Under the pieces are notes generated by a model, which was given only the letters and a program-made list of their open reading frames with translations, was not told where the DNA came from and made no database searches. DNA of 64,000 bases from Leucocoprinus leucothites (lineage: Eukaryota; Basidiomycota; Agaricomycetes; Agaricales; Agaricaceae): NCBI GenBank assembly GCA_013368445.1, contig JAACJO010000010.1:1054001-1118000 (forward strand), written 5' to 3'. A program made the translations under genes and the position numbers. How positions within the stretch are numbered: position 1 is the stretch's first letter; each line of letters starts with the position of its first letter. Shown piece after piece: positions 47,743-59,119 of this stretch.

Positions 47743-50160
47743 ATGTCGCCTACTATTACCAATAATCAGACTTCCCCAACTCACCGCAAGTTTGTCAAGC
47801 AAGACAGCGTGAAGGCCAAGGCTCTTGCCAAAGCACCTGTCGCTGAACAAACATACTCCTCCAGCCAGATTGTTTCTCTCGAAGAGAAGTACGGTGCTCA
47901 TAAGTGAGTGGTCATTCCATTACTCCCGGTCGCGATGTAGATCCTGTATGTGGACCACCATCTGGATATTCTTGTTCCCTATGTGTTTCATTCCTGACAT
48001 GGCCCACGTGCGAGCCAGGATTCTGCCATCGAGGCTCGTACAACTGGTAAGCTCGCACGTCACAGCGTTCGGCACCCTTCTCAGTACCTAACGTCTAGGC
48101 GTTCAGTGTGGGGCAAGGGCTGAGCCGATTCGAGTCCGTGTAGTGGGGAAGGTGGAGGTCATGTCCATACGATTCTGATCGTATATCCGCCCTCTTTCCT
48201 TTATATATGATACAGTATTGACGTGCGTGGTTTTGGCCATTAGCTATCATCCTCTTCCAGTAGTTTTTGATTCTGCAAGCGGTGCCAAGTGAGTGTATTT
48301 TGCTGATGATTTAATTTATCAAGTGCTGATTGAGTGCACAATTCTGCCTCCTTTCTGCTACTTCGCCTCTGACCTTTCAGAGTATTCGACCCCGAGGGCA
48401 ATGAGTACATCGACATGTTATCCGCTTACTCGTAAGTCCACTTGTTCTATCGAAGTCAAGTTTATCATACTTATCTTGTCTTCCTGTGCTTAGGGCGGTG
48501 AACCAGGTAGGAGTTCTGTCTATGCGTATGGTCTGAACCGCCGATCAAGATCTCCTCTCCAACCCACAGGGCCATTGTCACCCACGTATTGTAGCCACCC
48601 TGGTCCAACAAGCTCAAAAGCTGACGCTCTCGTCCCGCGCGTTCTACAACAGCGTGTTCGGTCGTTTTGCTCAGAAGATCACGACTATGTTTGGATATGA
48701 CATGGTTCTTCCCATGAACACCGGCGCCGAAGCCGTCGAGACTTCCGTCAAGCTCGCTCGAAAATGGGCCTATGAGAAGAAAGGTGTTCCTGAAGGCAAG
48801 GCAATAGTCCTTAGTGTTTCAGGCAACTTCCATGGGCGTACATTGGGCATTATCAGGTATGTTATTGTGCCTTCTCCGTGGTCCTGTGCCATGCTTTGAG
48901 GTCCTCGATGCTCAAGATCCGTGTTTTTTGAAAATACGTATTTTGGGCTTGGCTGACGTATGTGATGTTCCGCTTTTAGCATGAGTACAGATCCCGATAG
49001 CCGGACAGGCTTCGGACCGTACCTTCAAGGGGTTGGCCCAGTATATGAAGACTCTGGTGTCAAAAAGACCATCCGATATGGCGTCATCGAAGACCTAGAA
49101 AGAGCATTGGAGCTGTATGGAGAGAACGTTGCTGCGTTTTTAGTTGAGCCCATTCAAGGAGAAGCAGGGTACGTCTATTTTATCTCGGTTCAAAAATGGT
49201 AGAGTTTGATCGGTGAATACCCTTTTGATCTCGGTTAGAATTATTGTCCCGGAGCAGGGCTATCTTGCTCGTGTGCAGGAACTGTGCAAGCGACACAATG
49301 TCTTGTTGATTTGCGACGAGATTCAGACAGTACGCGGGTCGCATTCATTTTATTTTCAGAGATGTTCAGAAGAATTCCTTTAGGGTCTCTGCAGGACTGG
49401 CAAACTCTTGGCCTGCGAGTATGAGGACATCTGCCCAGACATTGTCCTCCTCGGCAAGGCACTCTCAGGAGGAGGTGGGTATTTACCGTGTGTCAAGAGA
49501 ATAGCAAAGGTTAACACTCCACAGTGTACCCCGTCTCCGCTGTTTTGGCCAACCGTGATGTTATGTTGTGCATCAAGCCTGGTGAGCATGGTAGCACATA
49601 CGGCGGGTGAGTTTGCCTGTATTTTACATTCTCGCGCCAATGTCTGAAGCCTTGTTCAAGCAACCCACTGGGATGTGCTGTAGCCATGACCGCCCTTGAT
49701 GTCCTTGTTGATGAGAAGTTGGCCGATCGTGCTATGAGATTGGGAGAGATCTTCCGTTCCGGTATTCAGTCACTGAACTCGCCACTAGTTGAATGTGTCC
49801 GAGGCCGCGGCTTGTTGAACGCAGTTGTTATTGATGAAAAGAAAAGTACCAAGGGAAGAACGGCCTGGCAGCTTTGCCTATTGTTGAAGAGCCGTGGTGT
49901 CCTGGCAAAACCCACCCATAACAATATGTGAGCTTTTGGTCTTTTGAAGCTTGCTGGTGTTGCATCTGCTCACTCATCTTTGCAGCATCCGCTTTGCTCC
50001 GCCTCTAGTTATTGATGAAGAGGACTTGAAGAAGGCGGTGAGGATTATTGGTGAGGCCTTGGCTGACCTTGATGTTGTGAGTGCTTCTTTATCAGTGTGG
50101 ACCAGCTGCCTAATTATTTTTCAAAAGGTTGAAACCATCCCCGGTGATGATGCCCACTGA
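47743..50160 (+). CDS. Ornithine aminotransferase
   Basis: This PLP-dependent enzyme transfers the delta-amino group of ornithine to 2-oxoglutarate, giving glutamate semialdehyde, and so links arginine breakdown to proline. The start ATG at 47743 gives [20 protein letters not shown]. Class-III aminotransferase landmarks in order: [122 protein letters not shown] (PLP lysine), [29 protein letters not shown] and [14 protein letters not shown]. No mitochondrial presequence is evident, as in fungal cytosolic enzymes (yeast CAR2). The first intron (about 47904-48242) is long at roughly 340 nt; the others are short. About 450 residues. Confidence 0.96.
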
Positions 50161-51332
50161 GTCTCACTCTCTGCTTCCCAGACACCGTACCCAGCGCTGT
50201 TGATCTACTCCATCTTTCATTCCATCCACTTATCCGCACTATCCTCTCCCTTTCTTCAGACTTGGTGTTTTGGGATGACATGGACTGTATCACATTACTT
50301 TGCCTAATTCTGTGTATTTTTACTCTAGTGATTTATATGTAACCAATCCAGTTGTTTTGGGACTGTGCAAGTCTGTCACACCCAGAAGCTTGTGTTTATG
50401 ATCTCTCTGCATGACAAAGTAATAAAGGGCCAAGAACTCTGATTGATACCGGACTCCTACGTTCTAATAACAGATAAAACAAAGGTATAAATGTGTTTGT
50501 TGGGCACCTCGTAAGGTCAATCTTTGTATATAGACAGAGATCCACCGAAATAAATGCCCTCTCTGAACTGTTCGTTAGAGTTGCATCAATCTTTCCCTGC
50601 ATTAGCAACTCGAAAATCGGTAGATACTCCGAGCCTCGAGTGAATAACAGGGATTTCGAGTCCAAGCGTGGTGTAGCACAGGGCTCTGAGATCTGGATCA
50701 GTTATCAGACTGAACGAGCTCTCGTGGTTGTTGTTTTTGAGTTTTCACAGCTTTTGCGAAATCGCTCAACTAAGCTGAGAGAGAAAGAAGCCGGCCAGCG
50801 ATGAAAGGCATATATAGATTGCAAAGTCCTGCAGGAAAAAGTTTTCGAGGAAGCAAGAGACATCGAGATGGCGTGTTTTTTTAACACGTGAATTAGGGCC
50901 GACTGATGCCGTTGGTCGCTGATCTTGGCAATCCGCCTCATGTCGTGGTGTGGAAACTTGGAGCCCAGTGAGTGAAGTTTTTTTGAGAGAAGGAAGTCTT
51001 TGAGCACCCGAACATTTGACCGCCCATGACGCAAAAGATGTGCCTCTCTCATCAGCGTGCGAGGATGGTCCATCCAGAATAGAGAGCCTTCTAAAAACTA
51101 CATTCGGACCGACTATATTTACTCATATTTGTACAAGGTTCAGGGCCCATTGTATTTGTATACGTGTTTTCTACTCAGAAGCTCAGGGAAACGATTATAG
51201 GGTAAGCCTGAGAGTGGTCGATTTAACGGACACGTCCCTGCTGTCGAAGGTTTTCGGCTTTCACTTGCTCTTTCGCTCTTGCTCTCTTTCTTGTTTGTTC
51301 AACCAAGCGAGACGCTCCGTGTTGGTTCTATC
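50161..51332. other. Intergenic region, no gene seen
   Basis: This stretch of about 1.2 kb lies upstream of CHO2 on the same strand. Frames on both strands are short and lack motifs. A pyrimidine-rich block at 51270-51300 just before the CHO2 ATG is promoter-like. Confidence 0.5.
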
Positions 51333-54300
51333 ATGACCATCACGAATGCTCAACCCCAGGCATTACTCAGACAGCGTCGGAACAGTGTTGTAAAATCTCC
51401 ATCGGATTCCACGGAGGGGATTCCGAATGTTGCTGTTCCTACGGATAACGGATCGAACCATGCTGATGTGTCGAAGCACAGTCGACGTGAAGAAGTCGTC
51501 TGGGGCAAGACACCAAGTGGCGAAGGTAAGAGATGTATGGCTAAGCATTCTGATCTGGGAGAATTAATGTATTTTTTCCTTATCCCCGACAGTCTTTCGT
51601 GTGCCCACGACGCATGATGTTCTGACGCTGTTCCACCCGGGATACCCGAAGAGTCACTTCGACTTGCTGAACCTAGGTTTGCTTGGTTTCCAGGTCGTGC
51701 TGTATTTCATCCTGCCGAAGAAGTCTGCTCAGATTTTCTTCTTTGTCTATCTCGCGTTCTGGCGAGCTGCATACGATGCTGGTCTAGGTTGGGTCCTAAC
51801 TAAGCAGAGCAAGAAGAAATGGATTGTACGGGAAGTCCAACGTCTTGGTTGGTTGGATGAGCAGAGGCGCCCAGCTATGAGGGTTTGGATCAGGAAGCAA
51901 TTGGTTGGAAAAATGGGCAAGGACTACTCATTTGATGTGAGTGTGCGATAGTCTCTTCCGATCCTATTTTTGGATCTACGAAGCCACTCGAGTAACTTAA
52001 GACTGATACTTTGGACCCCCTCAGGAACTTCCGCTGGAATATAACACCTGGTTACTCTTCCGCCAGGCGGTCGACGTGATTCTGGTTAAGTACGTGCTTG
52101 GTTTCTTCTGGCTGAACGTCTGACGTTGTTGATCACACGACATATCGCAGTGATTTCCTGTCTTACTGCATGTTCGCGTTTTCTTGTTTCCGTATCCCTC
52201 GAGATATATCTATTACCGTCCATATCATGCGGTGAGTTCCGGCAGGCTTCGATACTACCTCCTATCAACTAAGGATATTTCTTCGTTTAGGTGGATAGGC
52301 GGCATGGTTCTCATTGGCTTTAACCTTTGGGTGAAAACCGAAGCTCACAACGTTGTTAAAGATTACGGTTGGTACTGGGGTGATGTCTTCTTCCAGAGAG
52401 GAAATCTGGTCTTCGACGGGGTTTTTGAGCTCGCTCCCCATCCTATGTACTCGGTTGGTGAGTTACCTTACTTTTTCTTGCTAGTTGGCATACTAACTTG
52501 GCTGAAACTTAGGGTATGCCGGATACTACGGTCTTTCCCTAATATCTGGTAGCTATTTGGTCCTCTTCGTGAGCCTCGCGATCCACGCTGCCCAGTTTGC
52601 TTTCCTTGTATTTTTCGAGAACCCTCGTGAGTTTCTGTTGTTATCCTGGATTCCTCTTTATTCTTTAACCTCATGATGGCTTCCATACAGACATTGAACG
52701 CTATTACGGCAAGCGCAAGGCCATTGCCAAACGTGTTCCTTTGATTTCCTCGGTTGCTCGCACAAATCGTACCTCGACTGTCTCCCATGATATTTCAGCC
52801 CATGACACCCCTTCTGCCACGACTGAGACGGAGACTGAGCTGGAGACCGAAACTGAAACTGAGGATAATCTCAATTACGTTAGGTCTTCGCCTCAGAGTC
52901 AGCTGAAAACAAGCTCCACGAAACACCGCCTTACACCCTCAAATGCTAGCTCCATCTCATCTAACGGGGATTCTGTCGGCAGAAAGAGGAAGGCCCTTTC
53001 GCAACACGACCTACTGAACAAGTATTTCCGCCGAGATACCGTCGTGATGAAGAATCTAGATCTCCTTCGGTCGGCTGGTTTTCCTACTCGCTGTGATCTC
53101 GCGCTAACCTCTATTCACAGCGCGAATGACTTTATGCTCACGGTTATCGTACTTTATGCATTTGCTGTCATGCTCATTCCAAGCAACCTTTCGGACCGGA
53201 CGGCCCAGGCGCTTCACTTTGTTCATGCCCTTACCTGGTGTCTCGTCCATTACGTGGGCCTGGGCCTACTACTTCGTGCACAAAGCAAGAGCAAGTTCCT
53301 CGTTCGGCACTACATTAAGAATTATCATTACCCAGAGGGTAGCAAAGGCGCTATTGTCGAGGCGTTTGCCAACTGGAAGGTCATCTATAATATGAGCATG
53401 TGCATGACTTACGGTACGCTTTACCCCATGCTTGGACTTCATCTGGTCCTAATTGCCTCGTTCTTGCAGTATCGTGCTTGGGTGTCGTTATGAAGACGTA
53501 CTTGATCCCGAATGACTGGAGTGTTGGCAATGATCTCCTTTGCCATACCCTTGGAGCAGTGAGCATACACACGTAGTGCATGAGCCGTTTATTCTAACTG
53601 ACATCGGCAACTCAGCTCTTGATTGGCCTCCATATTTGGGCCTCTATGGAATCTTATGAGGTTTTGGGATTATTCGGTGCGCATGGATGGCTCTTTCTGC
53701 TGAATAATGGACTTAACTGAGAGTAGGCTGGTTCTTTGGCGACTTTTTCATGGAGGAGTTCCCAACTCACCTTGAATACACAGGTATCTATAGGTATGAG
53801 GCAAATCGTCTCCTGATTTAACCCTGATGGCTGAGCGCGATTTGCTCCCCTAGGTATTTGAATAACCCCGAAGCCATGGGTGGTGCAGCTTGGTTTGGTC
53901 TCGCCTTAATCAGCGGCAGTAAGCTTGTCCTCTCCCTCGCGGTCATCCGCCACCTGGCTAGCTGGTGGTTCTTGAGCAATGTGGAGAAGTGGGTGCACGG
54001 TTTCTCTAGGCTTAGATATTTTTGGCTAAACTCTATCTTGCGATCCATTCTGCAGCCCCCACATGCAGAAACTCTATGGGGACTCTCTCCGTAAGGATGC
54101 AGGATTCGTGAAGGTTATCAAGAGTGTTGCCAGTAAGAATGCTCGAATCTTGGGATCTCGTGCAGGCAGGCATGCTCCAGAGCTTAAACGTGTCGCACGG
54201 GATGTGAAGGGGACATTCGATAAAGTGTATGAAGAGACTGCGGACGCCGTTGAGGAGTTCCTCGCTAGATGTATGTGATTTTGTATCCATCTTCATTTCT

Positions 54301-55454
54301 CGTTCACTCACGAATCGTAACACTACAGCGCGGCCCATGATCTCTGAAGTGGTTCAAGATACCAAGACCCTTCTACAACAGTCGCGAGAACGGCTTGTCA
54401 TCACGTTTGTTACCTTTCAACACTCTGTGGGCCATTGATTGATCGCATTGAAACAGTCGCGTTGCAAATGATCTCTCGTCTTACGAGACAGAAAAGTACC
54501 GGGTCTCTGTTGTTCCCAGCCCTTCCACCGGCAGGACCTCTTTCTACCTTGGCGAACCAATCACCGTAAAGTGGCAAGCTCCCCGTAACCACTCACGCAA
54601 GGACTGGATTGGACTGTACCGGGTAAGATGGGCGTTCTGATTCAAATCTTCAAACGACTCATCTTTGCGAATCAGGTTGGTGCTAACAAGTCGACTCTGG
54701 TGACCAAGGTTTCGTCATTGGGCATGTGGCTCCCTGTACATGGCGAAGAGTGGGATGGTGACGTCCCACTCGGCCTGGATCGACCACCAAGTCCCCACCG
54801 TGACTCGGAAAGTGGATTTGTCACCTTCAAAGGTAACACTTTACCCTGGTTGGTGGGTCGATATGAGGTATGTTCATCAAATGAAATGTATATGACCCCT
54901 TTGAGACCTCATTCGGCATCAGGTCCGCTATCATCACGATGGCAAGTACAACGTCATGCACCTCGACGGACCTATCGAAATCCATGGTGAGTCGCGGAAT
55001 AACCTTAAATACAATCCGGTCGCAGATCGTCGACTAAATGATTGGCTACCCAACAGTCGATCAGCCTGATCACCTCGATCTTTCAAGTGTCCGCCAGAGC
55101 CTTATGCGCATTGTTCCGCTGTGCTTAGACTCTGACCCGTCCCTGATTCCACTTTCCTGCAAAGCATCGACGTCATCAGCCGAAGCCGGAAGCAGCAGCT
55201 CACTCCCTGCCCCCTTCTCCGCCACTGGCTCTGACACTAGCAACCCTGATGACTCGGAGACGGAAGATAGGGATCCCGATGACTTCAGCTTCTGGTCCGA
55301 ACGTCAGGCGAAGAGAATTTGTATTGCCATCAAGCAGATTTTCGATGTAGAGTATGCACCGGAGGTGGTGGTCGCAGATGCAAATCTGACGGCCCTGGCC
55401 AATCGGATACTGCTTTCCAAGGAGATACTCACTACCTCAAACACAGACAAGTGA
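51333..55454 (+). CDS. CHO2: Phosphatidylethanolamine N-methyltransferase (CHO2 type)
   Basis: This enzyme transfers the first methyl group from S-adenosylmethionine to phosphatidylethanolamine on the way to phosphatidylcholine, in the ER membrane. The start ATG at 51333 gives [20 protein letters not shown]. The protein has two homologous membrane halves. The first includes [60 protein letters not shown] and [20 protein letters not shown] (the SAM/lipid motif). An acidic Thr/Glu repeat linker lies near 52820-52870. The second half includes [18 protein letters not shown] segments, [35 protein letters not shown] and [20 protein letters not shown]. The C-terminal soluble part has [40 protein letters not shown] and [20 protein letters not shown], typical of CHO2. 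Over fifteen exons, roughly 1000 residues. An intron at 53070-53120 starts with GTCGGC, an unusual donor. Confidence 0.95.
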
Positions 55455-56509
55455 GGTGGAGTTGACCGTGTTCACATCCCGTCCCCAGAGCTAGAAGCCT
55501 GGCTCCAGCTTCGACTGGATGAGCAGACTTTCCGCTCCTCTTTACACATTGACTGGTTGCCATTATCTTTTGTGTTTACATTGTTGGAATTATTCAATTC
55601 ATCTTTTGAGTTTGTTTTTGAGTTTGATAACTTGTATGTCAGCGTTAGATGATTGAGTCAAACCTTAATGGTCTAATCGTGGGCTAATCTCGTGTTTGTC
55701 TTTTTCTCCACTCTTGAAACGTGGACTCTTGAACCGGTCTCGGCTGGGTCAGCCTACTGCTTGACAATGCCTCTCGAACCCAAGTTGCTCAGACGGCTCC
55801 TCAACTCGAACTATTGGCCAGAAGACATGCTCCCCCGAATTGGCCATAGCAGATCTCTTTCAAAGAGAGCCCTCATCGGTGTAATAGCTGCACGATGCCT
55901 TCCCAATATAAAAAGGACCTCGACCATTTGAACGAGTCGAACGAGTCGACGTTGACGTTAACAATAGTCCTGTATGAGCCGAAGAATCGGATCCGATGTC
56001 AGTAGACGCCGCTGCGATGGCGAAAGCCTAGGGTTTGGTAGCCTTCAACTTCAACTCGCGGCTCCGAGTGAGATGACCTTGCTAGGGCCCAGCGAACCGC
56101 GCCGGAAACCTGCTGGACAGCTAACCCAGAAAGGGACACGGCCCACTCGAAACAAGCACGCGTATCAGTTGGTGTATAGATCTCTTCAATGCTTCCGTGA
56201 ACTTTCGGATCCTGAAGGAGGATATAGATAGCCAGGGTAATCTGGTCGTTGGGCCCTAAAGTCTATCATCATTCAGCCGCTGACCTCACGGAGCCCTCCT
56301 TCACCGCCGCCGTTCACTATCGTCATGTTCCACTATTGACTCAGGTGGATTGCTGTGTAGCTTGACGCCATGGCATGGAGATTGACACAGTAGATCCTTA
56401 GCGTTTTAAGAATACTTGATTAGTGAGTATTGGTACCGACCAATTCACGGCTTCTTGGAATGCACTGATTCACACTCAGTTCAGCTTGGTTGGAACGTTA
56501 ACAAGTTGC
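55455..56509. other. Convergent intergenic region, no gene seen
   Basis: This stretch of about 1.05 kb lies between the CHO2 stop and the ALKBH6 stop. Two plus-strand frames of about 80 codons (55692-55931, 55974-56231) are open but show no family resemblance. Confidence 0.45.
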
Positions 56510-57754
56510 TCAGATGAATTTGAACGACTTTGCGGATGTAATACGTTCTACGTCTCTGAACGTAAGACTGTATCTAGTTCCGCGCTTGAGCACCGCGCCC
56601 TTTGCGACGAATTGTTTCGTGACTTCGTCCCCAAGCATTTCCCAGTTATCAATCGGTGTCACACCTCCGGGAACCCAGTTCAAACTCAGATTTTCTTTGG
56701 CAGAGACTGTCATTGCCGGGACGGATGGGAAGACATTGTCTTCCTCCAGGGAATCTATGCTATAATTTATCCGCGCATCAGCAACCAAGTTCGCCGCAGG
56801 CAGGTGCATACTAACCCATGTAAATTAGAGGTATACATGTCACAGCAGGAAACTATGAGGCTGCGAGGTTCCAGGAGAAGGGAGAGCATTGGCACTTCTT
56901 CGACAGCTTTTCCTACACCGTCTTCAGCTTCCACATCCTCGGCTTTGTATCGAAAGTAATTGAATACTGCATGAGAGCCGAGAGATACAGTGGCTACCAC
57001 AGGAAAGTACTTTGGGCCATCCTGGTGGGGCTGTCGGCAAAAAAGGTAGGATGAGTAACAAAGGGAGAGAGAACATCCTGATCCAAGCACCATGATGCCT
57101 TGTCCTGGTTGATACTATTCTCGACCAGTTCCCTTTAGCATCTGGGGGAGAGAGCAACTCAAGCTTGCGTACTTCATTCAGAATAACATGATTCGGCTGC
57201 TGATGGGGGGATTGAACGAAAACCCCAGTTTTTTTGAGGCGGTCTATGATGGCAGGACTAGTGCCGTTAACTATATATCTGGGAAACACAAGAAATAAAT
57301 ACCTACTAAACTGTCATATACGACGGGAGGCTTTGCGGGAATAACCCTTTGGCCGTGATCTCGCCACCTGCTCGGTTATAGACCAATAAGTTTCGCGGAA
57401 CCCTGGCTGACTGGCACTGTACCCCATATTTGTAGCCTAATAAAGTTTCAATGGGTTTTACCTATTAGGAACCATGAAGCGATACCTTCTGTTTGCTAAT
57501 TGCTTCCATTTCTGTCTTGGTGAGTCGTGTATCTATTGAGAACACTGTCAAGCCACACTGTATGGCCGATCACATATTGCTTACCTTACGCAGAATATAG
57601 CGTTCTTCTTCTACCTGCGAAGTATTTCCCAGCGGTTGGGAAGCTGTCGAGGAACGGCAAACAAATTACATACCGAAAGGAAATTGGGCACGTAGAAAAC
57701 ATCGTGATTACCGAGACGATAGTCCTTAATGGGTATTGTGTCATTCTGAGCCAT
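56510..57754 (-). CDS. ALKBH6-like 2-oxoglutarate/Fe(II) dioxygenase
   Basis: Nine exons, spliced by eye, give about 270 residues starting at the ATG at 57754 (MAQNDTIPIKDYRLGNHDVF). The order matches ALKBH6: YVPNFLS+VEEERYILRK, IHDSPRQKWKQLANRR, LQIWG (on a 14-nt exon at 57423-57436), GEITAKGLFPQSLPSYI, SPHQQPNHVILNE, YQPGQGIM (24-nt exon). PHQDGPKYFPVVATVSLGSH follows, with the HxD iron ligands. LLLEPRSLIVSCCDMYTSNL+HG carries the distal His. The end, KRGTRYSLTFRDVERI, holds the Arg residues for 2-oxoglutarate. AlkB-family enzymes oxidatively demethylate nucleic acids or proteins; ALKBH6's own substrate is not settled. All catalytic residues are present, so it should be active. Every intron is GT-AG and frame-preserving. 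Confidence 0.9.
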
Positions 57755-58550
57755 TTTGTTAGCTGACCCGTGGCTGGTTCGAACTCTTGAACTGCAAACT
57801 GCGAAGTCAAATCAAAGGTTGTCACTGAGCGAATGCTAATTTTCATCGACCTCTCCAATCATTAATCAAGATTGATAAGCTTCCCGGCATTTGCCGGAAC
57901 TATCTCGTTTCAAGATCTCAACGCCATCGCTTGGGGACCCTCCTAGCAAGGCCCTAGAGGCAAGGAGGAAGATGAAGTACTCTAATATCAAGAGTAAAAG
58001 GAGCATAGAGGATCTGAAACGAAGGTTTGCACCTTGCTTCGCGGACTTCTTCACTTTCACCCTAATCCACTGTGATTCCAGGGTGAATGTGCTGCACAAG
58101 CGTTTAATGTTGGGGTGCTTTTGTTAGGTACCTGGAAGTACCATATCCTAAAGCTTCAAAAGAGCTGCTAAAAAATGTCAGCATGTTCTCGAAAGAGGGC
58201 CCCGTATTGCCTTAAAACAATTTTGACATGCAACGCGAAACCCTCGTTGCCGCCCCCATGCCACTCTCATAATCGCTATCGGTGCCACACCGACCGTGGA
58301 CCCTTCTACATTCGCCTCAGCTCTAGCCCATGGCATCAGGATCCTGAAATTGGCGCCTTGATCAGTCCTCCCCGAACCGAGTATGCTGCCAATCACCTTT
58401 TATGGCTTGTCCACCTATTCCCTGGACAGATCACCATCTGCTTCATCTTGCGAGGTTCGCGGCAATTGTTGTTACACTATGAACATATTGACATTACCAA
58501 TGGTGGACTGAACTACTCTAATTATGGGGTACCCTCTAATACAGCGAACG
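57755..58550. other. Spacer with one orphan frame
   Basis: The ALKBH6 promoter must lie here. A plus-strand ATG-started frame of 134 codons (58175-58579; contains EYAANHLLWLVHLFPGQITI) overlaps the presumed 3' end of the Zn2Cys6 gene on the other strand. It has no recognised relatives, and I do not call it a gene. Confidence 0.35.
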
Positions 58551-59001
58551 TCAAGGTTTCAGAAGAAACGGCCTACTGAATGGTTCGTTCCTTCGCTTAC
58601 AATCAAAATCCCGAGGCATGATCGTTACTACTTTTGCGGGGCATTTCTAGTGGAGATAAGATCTCGGCCATCATACAAAGAGAAAAGAACTCGAGGCGCA
58701 ACTTACACAGGCGTGTAAACACACGGATAGCCCCTGCGGTTACAGTTGGCGCAAGATGGTTTGACTCCGTCGCATTTCAGCTTTCGTCCTGGGGGAAGAT
58801 AAAAACCTGGGCGATTCGTTCCTAAATGAATTCGTACCTCTGCAGAACTGACAAGCCATTGGTGTCCGTTTTGGTGTCCTTGGAATGTCCACAACGTAGT
58901 TCGGGGTGCTCGGGTTCTCCTGGCTGTGGGGCTGAAGTAGAAGAGGTTAGATTTGATTTCAGAACGTTGAATCCACGTACTGAAATGTGCTGAGAGCTCA
59001 T
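58551..59001 (-). CDS. Zn2Cys6 DNA-binding protein, apparently truncated
   Basis: The start ATG at 59001 gives MSSQHIS. A GT-AG intron then joins PHSQENPSTPNYVVDIPRTP and KRTPMACQFCRG. After a second intron comes RKLKCDGVKPSCANCNRRGY followed by PCVYTPV. The six cysteines have the spacing CX2CX6CX5-6CX2CX6C of the fungal binuclear zinc cluster, so it should bind DNA. In full-length regulators a coiled coil and a long middle domain follow. Here nothing recognisable follows. My best continuation ends after about a dozen more residues near 58551. That 3' end is uncertain. It may be a truncated relict, a small natural DNA-binding protein, or a gene whose remaining exons I failed to see. A 47-bp palindrome lies about 70 bp upstream of the start. 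Confidence 0.65.
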
Positions 59002-59072
59002 TCTGAGGCAGTGGAAGTAATGTGTAGGAGGCGATGGCGGGCATGGGTCGAGGATGCGTTGGCCAGCTTAAA

Positions 59073-59119
59073 TATTACTGTACCCCGAATATTATCATAA
59101 TATTGGGGGTACAGTAATA
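59073..59119. repeat. 47-bp near-perfect palindrome
   Basis: The arms 59073-59095 and 59097-59119 are reverse complements with a single mismatch (G at 59087 against the expected C) around one central base. The arm begins TATTACTGTACCCC. It lies about 70 bp upstream of the Zn2Cys6 start codon. Possible roles are a regulator-binding site, a cruciform, or a minimal inverted-repeat element remnant. Confidence 0.9.

Noticed and set aside
47121..47901. Two long minus-strand frames of about 200 codons opposite the palmitoyltransferase end and the OAT start
   Set aside because: They run antisense through two well-supported coding exons and match no family; they are shadows.
52820..52870. Short tandem GAGACTGA-like repeats as a microsatellite
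   Set aside because: They encode the acidic Thr/Glu linker of CHO2 and are explained by coding.
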